NCBI GenBank assembly: GCA_037074765.1
Contig: JBAMDO010000119.1
Span: 62,001-126,000, forward strand
Length of the DNA: 64,000 bases
Direction of reading: 5' to 3'
Origin: Mansonella perstans
Taxonomy: Eukaryota > Nematoda > Chromadorea > Rhabditida > Onchocercidae
Position 1 is the first letter of the stretch; each line of letters begins with the position of its first letter. The notes beneath the pieces were generated by a model. The model ran no database searches and had not been told where the DNA came from. It was given only the letters and a program-made list of their open reading frames with translations. A program made the position numbers and the translations under genes. This document shows positions 12,321 through 24,891 of this stretch, piece after piece.

Positions 12321-15300
12321 TTAATGAATTAGGATGTCACTGCATGGGAAGAGCACGCATGGAGTCCTACGGTAAGTACTGTAATCTGATTAATCTGGTT
12401 GAGTGTTAGGAATAACTTCAGAATTGTTTTACTGTAGACGTATTAGAAAATCTGAGCCTGGAAGTATTGTTAGTTTGTTACTCAGTTCCTTAACTATTGA
12501 TTTTGGTGCGAATTGGTAAACCTATCGGAATAGTTGGCGTCCGAGTTCCCTCATCGTCCATCAGTTTTGGAAGTAATTATGGAAGTTCCTTAACTACTGA
12601 TTTTGGTTGCGAGCTGGTAAACCTACCGGAATAGTTGGCGTCAGAGTTCCCTCATGAATAATTAGTTCTCTCATCGTCCATCATCAGTTTTGGAAATAAT
12701 TATATGAAGTTGCTGATATTGTTGGATATTACCTGGTTTCCGGTGTCCGTGGTATTTCTTCGTTAATTTTTAAATCCTCCGGAAATGAAAAGATGTACTT
12801 GCCATTGAGTTTGTTGAGACGCTTATAGATACCAAGTAAATCAAGAGCTGATGTGCTGGAAAGTTAAGTGTTATGCATGTTACAGATCATACTTTTTGTG
12901 GATTTGAATACGGTAATATGGAGAAGCTCAAGACTACAGTAGCTAGCCGTCAAATTAGTTCATTTAATCTAAATAATAAAATCAAATTAGTTCGTTTAAT
13001 CTAAATAATAAAATCAAATTAGTTCATTTAATCTAATTTACAAGAGAGAAGAATGAAAGCTAAGAACTTTTAAGAAATGTGAAACCAGTTATTCTTTCCC
13101 AATCCCTACCAATTCTCACTTATGCAAGAAATAAGAAAATTGAATTCTATGTTCTGGAAAATTCAAGAGAATTCTATATTCACAAGGAAAACTTTTTGAA
13201 AACAAAAAAGTGAAAAAAAAATCTACTCAAAAGAGTTGAGCATGTTGGTGACATTAAGGAGTGCTTTCAAAGCTCTTGTCAATTTGTCACCATGTAAGCG
13301 ATACCAATCTCCAGTTGATATTCCCACAACAAAGGCGAAGATGCCCAAGAGAACTTGCCCAAGTTCCATGCCTGCATTTCGCATCCACGCATACCACACA
13401 AAACAGTAGTTCAACAGTAGACTGTATTTCGATTAATTGCTCTTAATCAGAACTGGCACGAGAACGATATTGGAGATTTTTGTATTTGTATTTGTACTAC
13501 TGCATTTGTATTGGAATCGTATTTATATTGCATTTGTATTAGAACTGTGTTTATATTGTATTTGTATTAAAATTGTATTTATATTGCATTTGTATTAGAA
13601 TTTTATTTATATCGCATTTGTATTAGAATTGTGTTTATATTGTATTTGTATTAGAACTGTATTTATATTGTATTTGTATTAGAATTTTATTTATGTTGTA
13701 TTTGTATTAGAAATGTATCTATATTGTATTTGTACCATTTAACCTATCTGAGTTAACTATTTCGAGTACTTGTACCACTTAGCCTATTTAAGTTAACTAT
13801 TTTGAGTACTTAAATACCATTTAACAGCAATTTTTCGAAAATAAATGGAATAAGCGATGGATAAGAAAGCTAACCAAATGAATCCAAAACTAAGCAATAC
13901 TGCCACTGTTGCAAGTAATCGAATTTGCACAATTTGATTTCTCCTGAAAAACTAATTAATTAATTAACTTTCTCTTTTTTCAGAAAAAAGTCTAAGTTAG
14001 CTTAGATTTTGAATGCTCATACTGAACATTCCGTCGTTTATATAGCAAACTTTACGGGCAACGTCTAAATAAACGTTAAAACGAAATACGGGCAACGTCT
14101 AAATAAACGTTAAAACGTGAGTGAGAGATGCACTTCTAAAATAAATAGAAACTTCTACACAGTATATATAGCATACAGTAAACTATATAGTCTACAGTAA
14201 ACAGTAAAATTATACAGTATACAGAAAACTTCTATACAGATATACGAGTAGCTGTATTGAACTCATTAGTTATATTGAGAACTAATTAGTTGTACTGAAC
14301 TCATTGTAGCTGTACTGAACTAATTAGTCGAATTCGCTAGCAGTTATCAGTTGTAATAATGTTGTAATTCTGAAAATTTTAATAAATTTTAAAATTAAAA
14401 ATCTCAACTTACATCACTGCTAGCGATGTCGTCGATGACCTGCTTAGCAAATCCGGTTCAGAATCGGCTCTCTCAAGCATTGCTAGATCTGATTTCGTCA
14501 AGTTTGGCTTAACATGACCACTAAATTCATAAATTGATACCAATTTATAAATTATTATTGGACATAAAGCTTATATGAAAATTGCAGTGTTAATTTTGTC
14601 GCATGCTAATTAATTCGTTTCGAAATACGATCGCAGCGACACTGAATGGTTTCATTTTAGAAATAAATTCATCCTGATGACCGAATTACTGAAAAAACAA
14701 GTGATGTGTGCAAGAGAATCACGAAAAAACGGGAGAATCACGAAAAAACGGGAGAATCACGAAAAAACGAGAGAATCATGAAAAACGAGGAAATCACGCA
14801 AAAACGAGAAAATCACGAAAAGAGGAGAAAGCCACGAGAAAACACAGAATCAGAATCAGAGAATTCAACAATTCATTTTCATTCTTATATATTTACCCAA
14901 TGATAATTCAATTTCCTGGAACTCAATTTAAACTTAATGAGACGAAAATTAATCAGTTTACCAATTTATTCTTAGTCAAATTAAAATTGAAATATTTAAC
15001 CTTCGTTGTACTTAATGCCTAGAAGAATTGAAATTAGAAATTCAGGAACTTCAAGGAACTAGAATCTGTAGAATCTAGAAATACAGTAATGGAATTATTG
15101 CAATAAATCCGGTAAATATTTTCTATTAGCACTAATCAACTATTAGTATTCATTATTAATCATTAATTATTATTAGCACTAGTTAGCATACAGAAGTTCC
15201 CATCAGCATCAATTAACTATTTGCTATTAATCATTAATCATTGATTAATTATTATTAGTATTAATTAACATACAGAAACTTCTATTGGCATTAACATATA

Positions 15301-15530
15301 CAACATCATTACCTATCCGGAAAGTCGTATTCCGGAATGTCATCTCTCTCACATATTTATTATTGATTATTAATCACCAATTAATTATTATTAGCATTAA
15401 TTAACACAGAAATTTCTATTAGCCATTAACATATAATAACATTTTACCTATCCGGAAACTCATAATCCGGAATGTCATCTCTCTCATAAGCAGTAGCTAT
15501 TGCTATTCCAACCTTTTTGTTTTTCATCAT
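12321..15530 (-). CDS. Unidentified protein with two predicted membrane helices
   Basis: Six minus-strand exons: 15448-15530, 14413-14520, 13810-13943, 13227-13371, 12733-12855 and 12321-12366, joined in phases 2, 2, 1, 2, 2, give 212 residues. I do not recognise the family. The N-terminal third is polar and acidic (ERDDIPDYEFPD, then ERADSEPDLLSRSSTTS, which looks phosphorylatable). Two hydrophobic segments follow: one with ATVAVLLSFGFIWLAFLSIA, the other with LLGIFAFVVGI. They are separated by a short loop, and a soluble tail of about 80 residues follows (YKRLNKLNGKYIFSFPEDLK). The layout weakly recalls small two-helix proteins such as TMEM230/TMEM134, but I see no diagnostic motif. The consistent phase chain is the main support; the exon 3 donor (TTTAA|GTACTC) is the least certain. 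Copies of exon edges lie beside exons 1 and 3, and a (tgtatttgtattag) minisatellite sits in intron 3. Confidence 0.72.
13470..13740. repeat. Minisatellite, about 28 bp x 9, in an intron of the two-helix gene
   Basis: Tandem units of the form tgtatttgtattagaa followed by ttgtatttata, with point changes between copies. They lie entirely between the exons at 13371 and 13810. Confidence 0.85.
14703..14835. repeat. Short tandem repeat gagaatcacgaaaaaac
   Basis: Six to seven copies of a 17-21-bp purine-rich unit (gagaatcacgaaaaaacg) in the first intron of the minus-strand membrane-protein gene. The unit is open in more than one frame, so apparent lysine-rich peptides here are repeat artefacts. Confidence 0.85.
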
Positions 15531-17024
15531 AACTAAGCAATGGTCTTTTTTGAAATTATTTTTAAATTTAAATTTAAACCAGAAAATTTGCATATCTACA
15601 CGAATCTCAATACAAAAATCTTTGAGGACATTTTTGAGTAATCAATGATTCCGCTTCTCCGGTTTTTTAGGATAAGTTAAGGAGCAATCCAAATGCAGAT
15701 GTTTCAGATCATTCCAAGTCTTTCCAGATCCATCCAGATGCAGCCGTACAATAATAAACTAGTTAATATTTGAACACATTTAAGGAAGGCAAACTAAACA
15801 ACAAAAACTGCTCTTCGTTTCAGACCTTTAATTAACTAATTTTTAATTCGACAGTTTTAATTATCATTTATCTGCGCACCTTTAAAAAGTTCCAAAAAGA
15901 ATTTGGAATTGGAATCCCCATATACAAAATATCAGATTACAATGATTTTCCAGTGAATTTCTAATCTCTTTCCTAATATCTGAAAAACCGTAATTCACTG
16001 TCGTCCCAAAAAACGATTGACCACTATCCAGAACTGCCCCGTAGATCAAACCACCGGAAAACACCACTTTGCCTTTTCGGCTTCCTTGCCGATTGCTCCA
16101 GACCACCGACACGATTACTTCATTCTGCCCGGCTCCTACGTGGAGATCATTGCAAAATGACTGTAGCGACCAAGTAGAACTGTCCAGTAGGTCGCACACC
16201 ACTGTCCAGAACTGTCCAGTAGATCACACACTACTGTCCAGAACTGTCCAATAGACCAAACCACTGGAAAATACCACTGCCTCTTCGGTTCCCTTGCCGA
16301 TTGTTACACACCACCGATACGACTACTTCATTTTGGCTATTCGTGCCCGACTCCTACGTGAAGGTCATCGCAAAATGACTGTCGTCGTCAGCAGTTTTAT
16401 TTCTGTATTGACCAGTTTCATTGACTAATTATTCTAACTTGGTGTCAGTTAATTGTGGATCAATACGTAAAACTACGTAAAGATTTCCGTGTTCACATTT
16501 CACTTTAACTTTTCCCGGTATGTTGCAGAATAAAATGAAGGAATTTCTTTGGATAAAAAACGTTTAACAGCGGGCAACAAATTTCTCGCTACAAAAATTT
16601 CATATAATTTCAAAAAAAAATTCCCAAAATGTTCGTTTAAATGCTTGGTAATAATCCCGGGAAAAGTTAAATGAGCAGTAGCGTCTAATATGACCTTTGC
16701 TGAATGATCTAAATGACCTAAAAAAACCAAAATGACTTTGCTGCAATTGATTTTCTTGTTTGTTTTGGTTCCTGATTTTTTCTAATAGTGATTACCAGTA
16801 GTGATTACGATAATAGTGACATTACGATATGGTAAAAGTGATTAGTAGTATTACTAATAGTGATTACGCTTCTGTGGTAATTTCGAACAGCATGTATTTT
16901 TGTTAATAATTATTATATCGATTATTAATTGAACTATTGTTTCCATTTCTGTTCACTTTTCATTTTGCCGTAATCACTATTAGTAATCACTATTAATCTT
17001 TTCAGTCCTTTTGAGGCTAAAGCT
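15531..17024. other. Divergent spacer with a roughly 190-bp tandem duplication
   Basis: This lies between the membrane-protein gene (minus) and USP14 (plus). A unit of about 190 bp is duplicated at about 16010-16195 and 16200-16390 (shared: cttccttgccgattg, cgattacttcatt, tcctacgtg, gcaaaatgactgt). Each unit also repeats tgtccagaactgtccag. The region is richer in G+C than its surroundings and is open on the minus strand at 15882-16202, but I see no domain. A clear acceptor at 17004-17005, 19 bp before the USP14 ATG, may be a trans-splice site. Confidence 0.5.
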
Positions 17025-20000
17025 ATGGTGCGAGTGTTCGTGAAGTGGGGCAAGGAACGATTTGAAGTGGATGCAAATACGGATGATTCACCACTTCAAT
17101 TAAAATCACAACTATTTTCATTAACAGGTGTGAACCCAGATCGACAGAAAGTACTTGTTAAAGTAAGTTAAACTAAGTTAAAGTAAGTTAAACTCATTAA
17201 AGTAATTAACAGGTATGAACCCTGATCGACAAAAAGTGCTCGTTAAAATAAGTAAAAGTAAGTTAAACTTTATGTGGCTTATAAAGTAAGATAAACTTTA
17301 TGTAGCTTAAATAAGTTAAACTTTATGTGGTTTAAATAAGTTAAACTAAGTTAAATTAAGTTAATTTAAGTTATATGGCTTATTTTGGTTCGTCAGCTCA
17401 TTAATTAAGAATACTGAAAGATTATAACAGTTGCTTCACTTATTAATTATCCTGTGATTCAAAAGTGTGAGTGTGTGTGTCAAGAGTCTTTATGCATATA
17501 TGTGTATGTCAAGTAGTCCTTATGCATGTATGTGTATGTCATATTCTTATGTTAAGTGTTATAAATTTGTATTAAACAAGATACATCGGGTTGTCAAGCG
17601 TTTACAGATTATCTTAGTTCTCTTAGTAAAACTTAATGTTGAACTTCTGAAGTCCCTAATGGTTATCTATGCCATTGTCATCATTGTCACCATTAGGGAC
17701 TGTAGTTATCTTGGTCATTTCACCTAAAGCATATTTTTAATTCGATTTTTTAAATTGTTCCTGTTATTGATTGTTATTAATAGATATTAATTGGTTGTTA
17801 TTGGTTGATACTTTAGCCTGTCTTTGCAACGAAAATAGCTTTGCAGTCTTTAAATGGAAATAAATATGCGCATGGAAGTTTTAAATAAAATTTTAAATAA
17901 GGAATGGAATATTTTTGGTGATTCATTCATTTATTCGATTTATCAATTAATTTTTGGCGATTCCATTCATTTTTGCAATGTTTACAGGGTAAAATTCTTG
18001 GTGACAGCAGTTGGGATGGTTGCGAATTGCAAGATGGTATGGTAATGATGATGATTGGTAGTGGTGGTACAGTACCACCACCTCCACCAGTTAACCTAAG
18101 TCCGGAGGAAAATTCTGACAACATGGAAGCTGAAGTACTACTTCTTTCTCCTTTTTTTTTTATCAGTAAGTGATCTGTGTTTTGATGGAGAATCCAGTTC
18201 AAAAAAAATTGATGAGGCTTACATCTGAGTTAATTAAATTAAGAAAATAAAATAATTACTGGTAGTTTCTAATTAATTTTTATGTTTTCAGACGTCAACT
18301 TCAATCATCCTGCCAGCGGGCTTGAAAAATTTAGGCAACACATGTTATCTAAATGCAACTTTGCAATGTTTTAAGGTAAATAATGCTGCATATTTGTTGT
18401 TTAAACTTAGTGGATTTTCCCCGTATTTTGCGGAATAAAATGAAGACTACATATCGAAAATACATTACAGGATCCTTACTTAATTTCCAGTTTAGGTAAT
18501 ACCCGAACTAAGGGAAGCACTAAACAAATATTCTGAATCAGTGCAAAGTTCATCTGTTGATAGTGAAAGTGGCTCAAAAGCTCTTACAGTAGCTGTTCGT
18601 GATTTGTACCGTATGATGGACAATCAGAAGTCAAAGAATTACGGTGGTGTTATTCCACTTATTTTGATACAGGTTTGTTTGTTTAGTGTTTGGTTGGCAT
18701 ATTCATAGTTGTCATAGTTTTTTCAGATTGTCATAGGTTTTTTTTTTCTTTCACAATAAAAATATTTTTTTTAACCTGGAAGCCTTGTATTGTTTTAGCA
18801 AATTTTAACCTTATTGTTTAGGAAGCCTTATTGTTTAGCAAAATGGGAGCGTATTGTTTTAGCAAATTTTGATATATAGTAACGAAATTTTAGAATTGTT
18901 GGATTTTAGGACACCGCCATAAGTGAACAAAATCAGATCACTCTGCTCTACAAATGATGAATGATCGGAATTTTTAAAAATAGAGAGAGAGAGAGAGTTT
19001 GTTTGTGTTTATAGAGAGAGAGTTTGTTTAATGCGGTTTACCTGTTAAAGGTAGTGCATAATGTCCTTCCACAATTCGCGACACGAGATGAGCATGGATG
19101 GATGCAACAGGATGCAAACGAATGCTGGACTGAATTACTTCGAGCTTTTCAGTCGCAGTTGACAATCACAGGTTAGAGGTTACTTTGCGGGTTACTCAGT
19201 TACTAAAATCAATCACAGGTTACTTTGCATTAGGTTACTAAAATCACAGATTACTTTGCGATCTGTCACCACTGAAAGTTAATATAGTTAATAAACCATA
19301 TTATTATAATTATGGTTTTGAGAGTTATAGTATATAGTTAATAGTTATAGTTAATTACAGTTGTAGTTAAGTTATAGTTATAATTATATTAATAAACTAT
19401 AGTTAATAATTGAGTTGTTTTCAATTTTTATTGAGCCAAGAGGGATAAGTAACCCTATAAAGATAGATATCTTTATATTGAAATGATACTTTTTTGATTA
19501 TCAAACATTACTGTTGACGAATGTTAAGTGTATAATAACTACAATTTTTTGACCAGAATTTTCTTTATTACTAGCTTAGCTGATATTATTTTCTTCGTAC
19601 AGGTCATGAGTCATCTTCAAAGAATCATTTGGCCTCTATAGTTTCAAGATATATGGAAGGTAGGTTCAAGATTGAAATGAAGAATCTGGAATCCGATGCC
19701 GAACCTATTAGTGTCACAAAAGAATCTTTTCTACAGGTCATTCTACAAAGTTTTTTATTCCTTATTTATTCCCTTTTTTGCGTAAGGGAGGAATGTTTTA
19801 AAATTTTTGTTAAACTTTTTTATGAATCTTCAGAGTGAGTGTGATATTTCTTCATAACAGTATATCAGAATCTGTATCAGAATCTACTTTTTTTATCAGA
19901 ATTATGACGAAATATCAGAATCTGTATCGGAATCTGCTTTTTTTCTATCAGAATCAGAATTATGGTGAAATGTTAGTATATCAGAGTTTTATATCGGAAT

Positions 20001-22778
20001 TTTTATCAAGTAATCTACTTCCATTTCAGCTAAGTTGTTTCCTTAGCCAAGAAGTGAAGTATGTGCAACTGGGAATTAAAGGTAAATTAACGGAGGAAAT
20101 TACCAAAAAATCCGCGGTGCTTGGTCGTGATGCTAGATATGAAAAGAAAACATTAATTGATCGTCTTCCAGCATATCTTTCAATACAGATGGTTCGGTTT
20201 TTCTACAAGGAAAAAGATAAGGTATTGATTTATTTATTGATTTATTCAATCGGATTGATTTATTTTATTTAATTGATTTATTGATTTATTGCCTTAATCG
20301 CTGTGAAATTTCAAAGCATTTCAACATTTGCTACGTTGGTTTTCATATTAAATTGATTTAGATGAATTTGATTTTTTGGTACCTGTGATTGTTTTAGGTC
20401 AATGTTTTAGGTGGTACTCAACTACAGTAATTGTTTATCTTAGGTCAATGCAAAAATTTTAAAGGATGTTAAATTTCCTCTTATCCTCGATTTATATGAT
20501 ATGTGCACTCCTGAATTACAGCAAGAATTGTTACCAGCACGTGACGCCTTTAAAGTTAGTAATAACCTTTTCAAATTAATTAATAACCTTTTCATATATT
20601 ATTAAAGTAATAATAACCTTTTCAGTAAAAAAGTAATAACCTGATCTCCTTATGAATGATATTTTCATATCTCTTTTTTGTTCTCTAATATTATATCGTG
20701 AAGGTCAACAACAGTTAGCTTTTGCTAATTAGATGCAATGACTTATAAATTGCTCATGTAGAATATAATTTATACAGGATAATTAAGTCTATTTAAGTCC
20801 AGTTTTTCTCTGGATTGTTACTGACAATACATGTCTCAAGTACTAATGATAATTAGTATTACTTAGAGATAGTGATTTATTTTAATTTCTTTTTTTTAAA
20901 AAATTTACAGATGGTAAGCGACGAATAGTGATTTTTTTTTAAAAAAAATCAGTGATAGTGATTTTTCACATTATCATTAGTATTACTTAGAGATACTGGG
21001 TGAAAGATTTTGACGAGATAGTTTAGGAATTAATTATTGGAAATTAGAAGTATTTAATAATAGTAGAAGAGTTTGCATAAAAAGTCACTAACATTTTGAA
21101 GCGTAAATGGGCAGAGAATTAAGAGGTCAGTTAAGAAATTAATTAATAAAATTAAGAGATCAATCAAGAAATCAATTAGGAGAATTAAGAGATCAATTAA
21201 GAGAAGAGATCATCATTTTATTATCCATGAATAAAAAATTCTGTTTTTTTTTTTTTTTTTTGAATTTAATATTTTAGTATTTGATGCGACGCATCAAATG
21301 ATCAAAGAGGTAACTGTTGTATTTTTGGAATTTTTTTTTTTTTTAAAGTCAATTCCAAAAGTAAAATTTTCAACTTTGAACTTTTCATATCGAGTATGAC
21401 TTCATTTTTTGCCAATTTTCCGGATATTGTAGAATACATATTTACATAGGATAATTTTCTATTTAAGTATTTAAGTCTCAAAGAAATTATTTTAAGTATT
21501 TAAGTATTCAAATTTCTGTTTACTAACAACACAGAAATTTGAATACTAACAACATTGTTACTAACAATGTTGTTAGTATTCAACATTGTTACTAACAATG
21601 TTGTTAGGATTGTTACTAACAACACGTGCCTCAAGTAACCAGGATATATCAAGATATTTACCGGAATATTTATATATTAAATTTATCGAAAAAAATGAAA
21701 TTTGAAAGAAAACGTGGGAAGGTGAGTGGCGATGTGAAGCTAATTAATGAAATGAACCTAGATTTAAGTAAGAACCAATAATTAAACGTAATTCACGCAA
21801 AATTACGCTTTTTTTGTTCTATCATAATATAATTTTTTTTCAAAGTGGACAATGTGGACAGTATCCAGTTGTAATATGAAACTTCTCTTGCAGGAGGAAG
21901 AGGATAGGAAAGTGGAAACACTAAGAGCATCGAAAACCTCTGATGAGGAGATTACGGTAATTTCTTCTGGTGCAGATGAAAGTGAGAAAATCGAAAAAGC
22001 TATTCCGTTTAGTTTCACCAATGATCCTGGTTCAAACAACAGTGGTTACTACGAATTGCAGGTTACCGTAATTTGTACATTACCGTACTATCTAGGTTTA
22101 CCGTCTCCTTGTTTCGTTATCGTAGGTAATTTTGCGAGAGATTACGGTGATATTAGTGCGAAGGATTACGGTGATATCAGTGCGAAAGTTTACGGTGATG
22201 TTAGTGCTACGCAATTCTTATTGGTTCTTATTAGACTGTTGGTAGTTAACTTAACTCTTAAATCTGATAAATAAGTAAGGTTTAAATGTCTACAGTGTTA
22301 TGTAATCTTTATTAATGATTAATACTCATCAGCTGTATATTCTTTTTAGATCAGTCTTGTAGTACTAATGTTTGAATTATTTTTTCAGGGAGTTATAACC
22401 CATAAAGGTCGCTCGTCCAGTAGTGGTCATTATGTCGCATGGGTTCGCGTTAAAGAAAATAATTGGGCAATGTGCGATGATGATGAAGTAAGTTACTAGA
22501 ATGTTAAGTTAGTTATAAATTAGTTAAAAAGTTAATTAATAAGTTACAGCCAGTGATGCCTCTGATTCCACTAAGTGGAATTTCTCTCATTTTGTCATAG
22601 AAAGATATAAATTTAAAAATTTTTCTTGTATAAATTTTAAATTTAAGTTTAAAGTACTTGTATTTTGGTTTTGTAGGTGCATCCAGTCAGTACAGAAGAT
22701 ATTTTGAAATTATCAGGTGGTGGTGATTGGCACTGTGCATATGTATTACTGTATGGTCCAAGAATACTGAAGAAATGA
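17025..22778 (+). CDS. USP14: Ubiquitin carboxyl-terminal hydrolase 14 (proteasome-associated deubiquitinase)
   Basis: Eleven exons: 17025-17162, 17988-18134, 18292-18375, 18496-18672, 19051-19171, 19603-19736, 20030-20221, 20444-20554, 21894-22061, 22389-22487 and 22677-22778, all in phase, encode 490 residues (human 494). USP14 trims ubiquitin chains on substrates held at the 19S proteasome. The N-terminal ubiquitin-like domain (VKWGKERFEV, LTGVNPDRQKVLVK, then a GMVMMMIGSG strand) docks on the proteasome. The USP domain follows with the Cys box GLKNLGNTCYLNATLQC (catalytic Cys113), QQDANECW, LSCFLSQEVKY, LPAYLSIQMVRFFYKEKDK, CTPELQ, and the His box SSSSGHYVAW (His438), then LSGGGDWHCAYVLLYGP. 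All catalytic landmarks are intact. The region between UBL and USP domain has a short proline run. A decayed copy of the exon 1 tail lies at 17209-17248. Confidence 0.97.
17163..17390 (+). repeat. Echo of USP14 exon 1 tail plus (taagttaaac)n repeats
   Basis: Positions 17209-17248 copy the last 13 codons of USP14 exon 1 (17124-17162). Five of 39 bases differ; four changes are synonymous third-position changes and one is Val to Met. The donor GT has become AT (aaa|ataagt). Around it lie many copies of aagttaaactttatgtgg and aagtaagttaaact, derived from the intron start. Confidence 0.85.
21545..21603. repeat. Perfect palindrome with a second partial copy in USP14 intron 8
   Basis: Positions 21545-21560 (actaacaacattgtta) pair perfectly with 21562-21577 across a single central base. 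The core of the palindrome (caacattgtta c taacaatgttg) recurs at 21581-21603. This could fold as a hairpin in RNA or a cruciform in DNA. It lies in a long AT-rich intron (20555-21893). Confidence 0.85.
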
Positions 22779-24891
22779 AATTCAAGATTTTGTTTTCAAA
22801 TTTTGGCCTAGGCATCTATACATGTGTTTTTTCAGGACTAATTAATTAACAACAACATTTGCAAGATACCTTTTTATTTTTTTAGTTGGTTTTATACTTG
22901 GTGTATGAAATACACACTTCATTAGAACGGTCAACGGTCAACGGTCAACCTGCATCTTTTTTCATTGTGTCCATTACCATTCCAAACTTTGTTACAGTAA
23001 TTAGATAGAAAGGTTTAAAAATGACAAGGGTCAAGGGTCAGTGAAAATTTATGGAAGTATCTCTGGTGCAGTCTGTAAGCTAGCTGTATCCTCCTATATT
23101 TGATACTTTACCGTAAGCAAGTGTCCTCCTATGTTTGGTAGTTTACTGTAAACTAGTATCCTCCTATGTTGGTAGTTTACTGTAAGCTAGCTATATCCTC
23201 CTATGTGTTTGGTAGCTGTATGCAGCAGCCTTTGCAATCCTTTAAAATTTATCCCAGAAGACTTCCAGAAAAATCCAGGAAATAACGAAAGAAAAAGTTT
23301 CATGAAATAAAAAGTTGAATGCCAGTTGAACAAGTTTTTTTTCTTTTACCTGTTTTTTCTTCATACAAGTATACTGTATTTCTATTTCAAATTTTCCTTC
23401 TTAATTTCTCACAATTTTCCAGAAGAATCTTCTTTGTTGATGATATTATAGAGATTTATTGAAAGTTTACAAATAATTCTTTTGAAGCAATTACATTTTT
23501 TGTTGCTTGCCTGTTATCTGTTACGATAAAACTTTCCTTGTAGGTTTTCGAAATCGTTTGATAAATGTGATGACAAAGCATTGGTTGTATTCCTGCGACC
23601 TTTAACCTTCATAATCATAGTCACGCACTAAGTTTTGTGTTAAATCAGTTTTCGTGAAATATATGTCAAGGCAAAAAGATTTACCCCATTAGTTTCCCCC
23701 ATTTTTCGCGGCAGTTTTCCCTATTTTCCCCATTAGTTTTCCCGATTTTCTCCATTTCTCCCATTTTCCCCAGTAGTTTTCCCCAATTAGCTAATTAGTG
23801 AAGACATAGGGTTTATTCTTCAGTAAATATGATCAATGGGACCTAATGAGCTTAATGACTTAATGACTTGTGGACTTAATTGCAATTCGAATGTCTTAAT
23901 TCATATTGCCATTTTTGATTCTCATTATTCGTAACTATTAATTAGCCTTATCGTTTTTTGTTGGACAAGGAGTGGGCAGTTGCGTAAAATTTGACCATTG
24001 GCTCCTCATAAGGCCCATCTTTCGAAGGTAGGTTAAGTTAAAGTAACATTCGGATGGGTTTTTTTTTGGGCCTTCAGTTGCTTAGATGCCCTTTCAAGTG
24101 GTCAGATTACGGTCAGTTACTTAGATGCTCCTTCAAGTGGTCAGGTTGTGGTCAGTTGCTTAGATGCTCTTTCAAGTGGTCAGATTACGGTCAGTTACTT
24201 AGATGCTCTTTCAAGTGGGCAGATTATGACCAGTTACTTATATGCTCTCTCAAGTGGACAGATTATTTCATAGGCTAATTGCAAATTCTGTGTGAGTGAC
24301 ATTAATTTTCATAGCGATGTATGTATTGCGTCATTCAGAAGTGCCAGTTTTGAAGCTAGAGCCAATCTGATACACCTGGAATCCTCTAGGGCCAGGCCTG
24401 ATATGGCCTGAATCTAGAGCCGATCTGATGTGGCTTGAATCCTTGTTTGGAATCTGATATGGCTTGAATCCTTGTTTAGAATCTGATGTGGTTTGGATCC
24501 TTGTTTAGATGGCTTGAATCCTTGAACCTAGATGGAAATTGAGCCAGCATTACATTTTGGTAATAAATATTGAAATAGGGAAAAGGATTTCTGGTGTCTT
24601 TCAAGATTTCTGGTGTCCTTCAAGATTTCTGGGCGTCCTTCAAGATTTCTGGTGTCCTTCAAGGTTTTTGGTGTCCTTCAAGATTTCTGGTGTTCTTCAA
24701 GGTTGACGATTTTCTCGTTGGTGATAAATTTGTTGAAGGAGTCGTTAATTATATTAATTATGTAGTAATGAATTAGTCTTTGCTAGAAATCTGTTCCATC
24801 ATTCTTTCAGGGAAATATTCCATACTATTCAAGAATATTCCAGAATATCCTACTTTGCTTCTGAAAGAGAAAGCAAACATTGGCTTGTATT
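22779..24891 (+). other. USP14-to-DHDDS spacer with four minisatellites
   Basis: No exon is visible. Tandem repeats: about 38 bp x 4 at 23085-23225 (tcctcctatgtttggtagtt); about 36 bp x 5 at 24070-24265 (gttgcttagatgctctttca, open in one frame); about 35 bp x 4 at 24395-24520 (gatatggcttgaatccttg); about 19 bp x 6 at 24585-24705 (tttctggtgtccttcaaga). A T/C-rich block with repeated ccattttccccagtagtttt lies at 23690-23790. Confidence 0.7.

Noticed and set aside
14706..15022. Lys/Arg-rich repetitive frames
   Set aside because: The array gagaatcacgaaaaaac is open in two frames at once, the sign of a repeat and not of coding.
15882..16202. Minus-strand frame of 106 codons as an upstream exon of the two-helix protein
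   Set aside because: It lies within a tandemly duplicated unit whose second copy is not open, and no phase-compatible splice to exon 15448-15530 was found.
24054..24278. Repetitive protein QLLRCSFKWSDYG
   Set aside because: Arises from a tandem repeat whose unit length is nearly a multiple of three and has no stop; there is no start or splice context.
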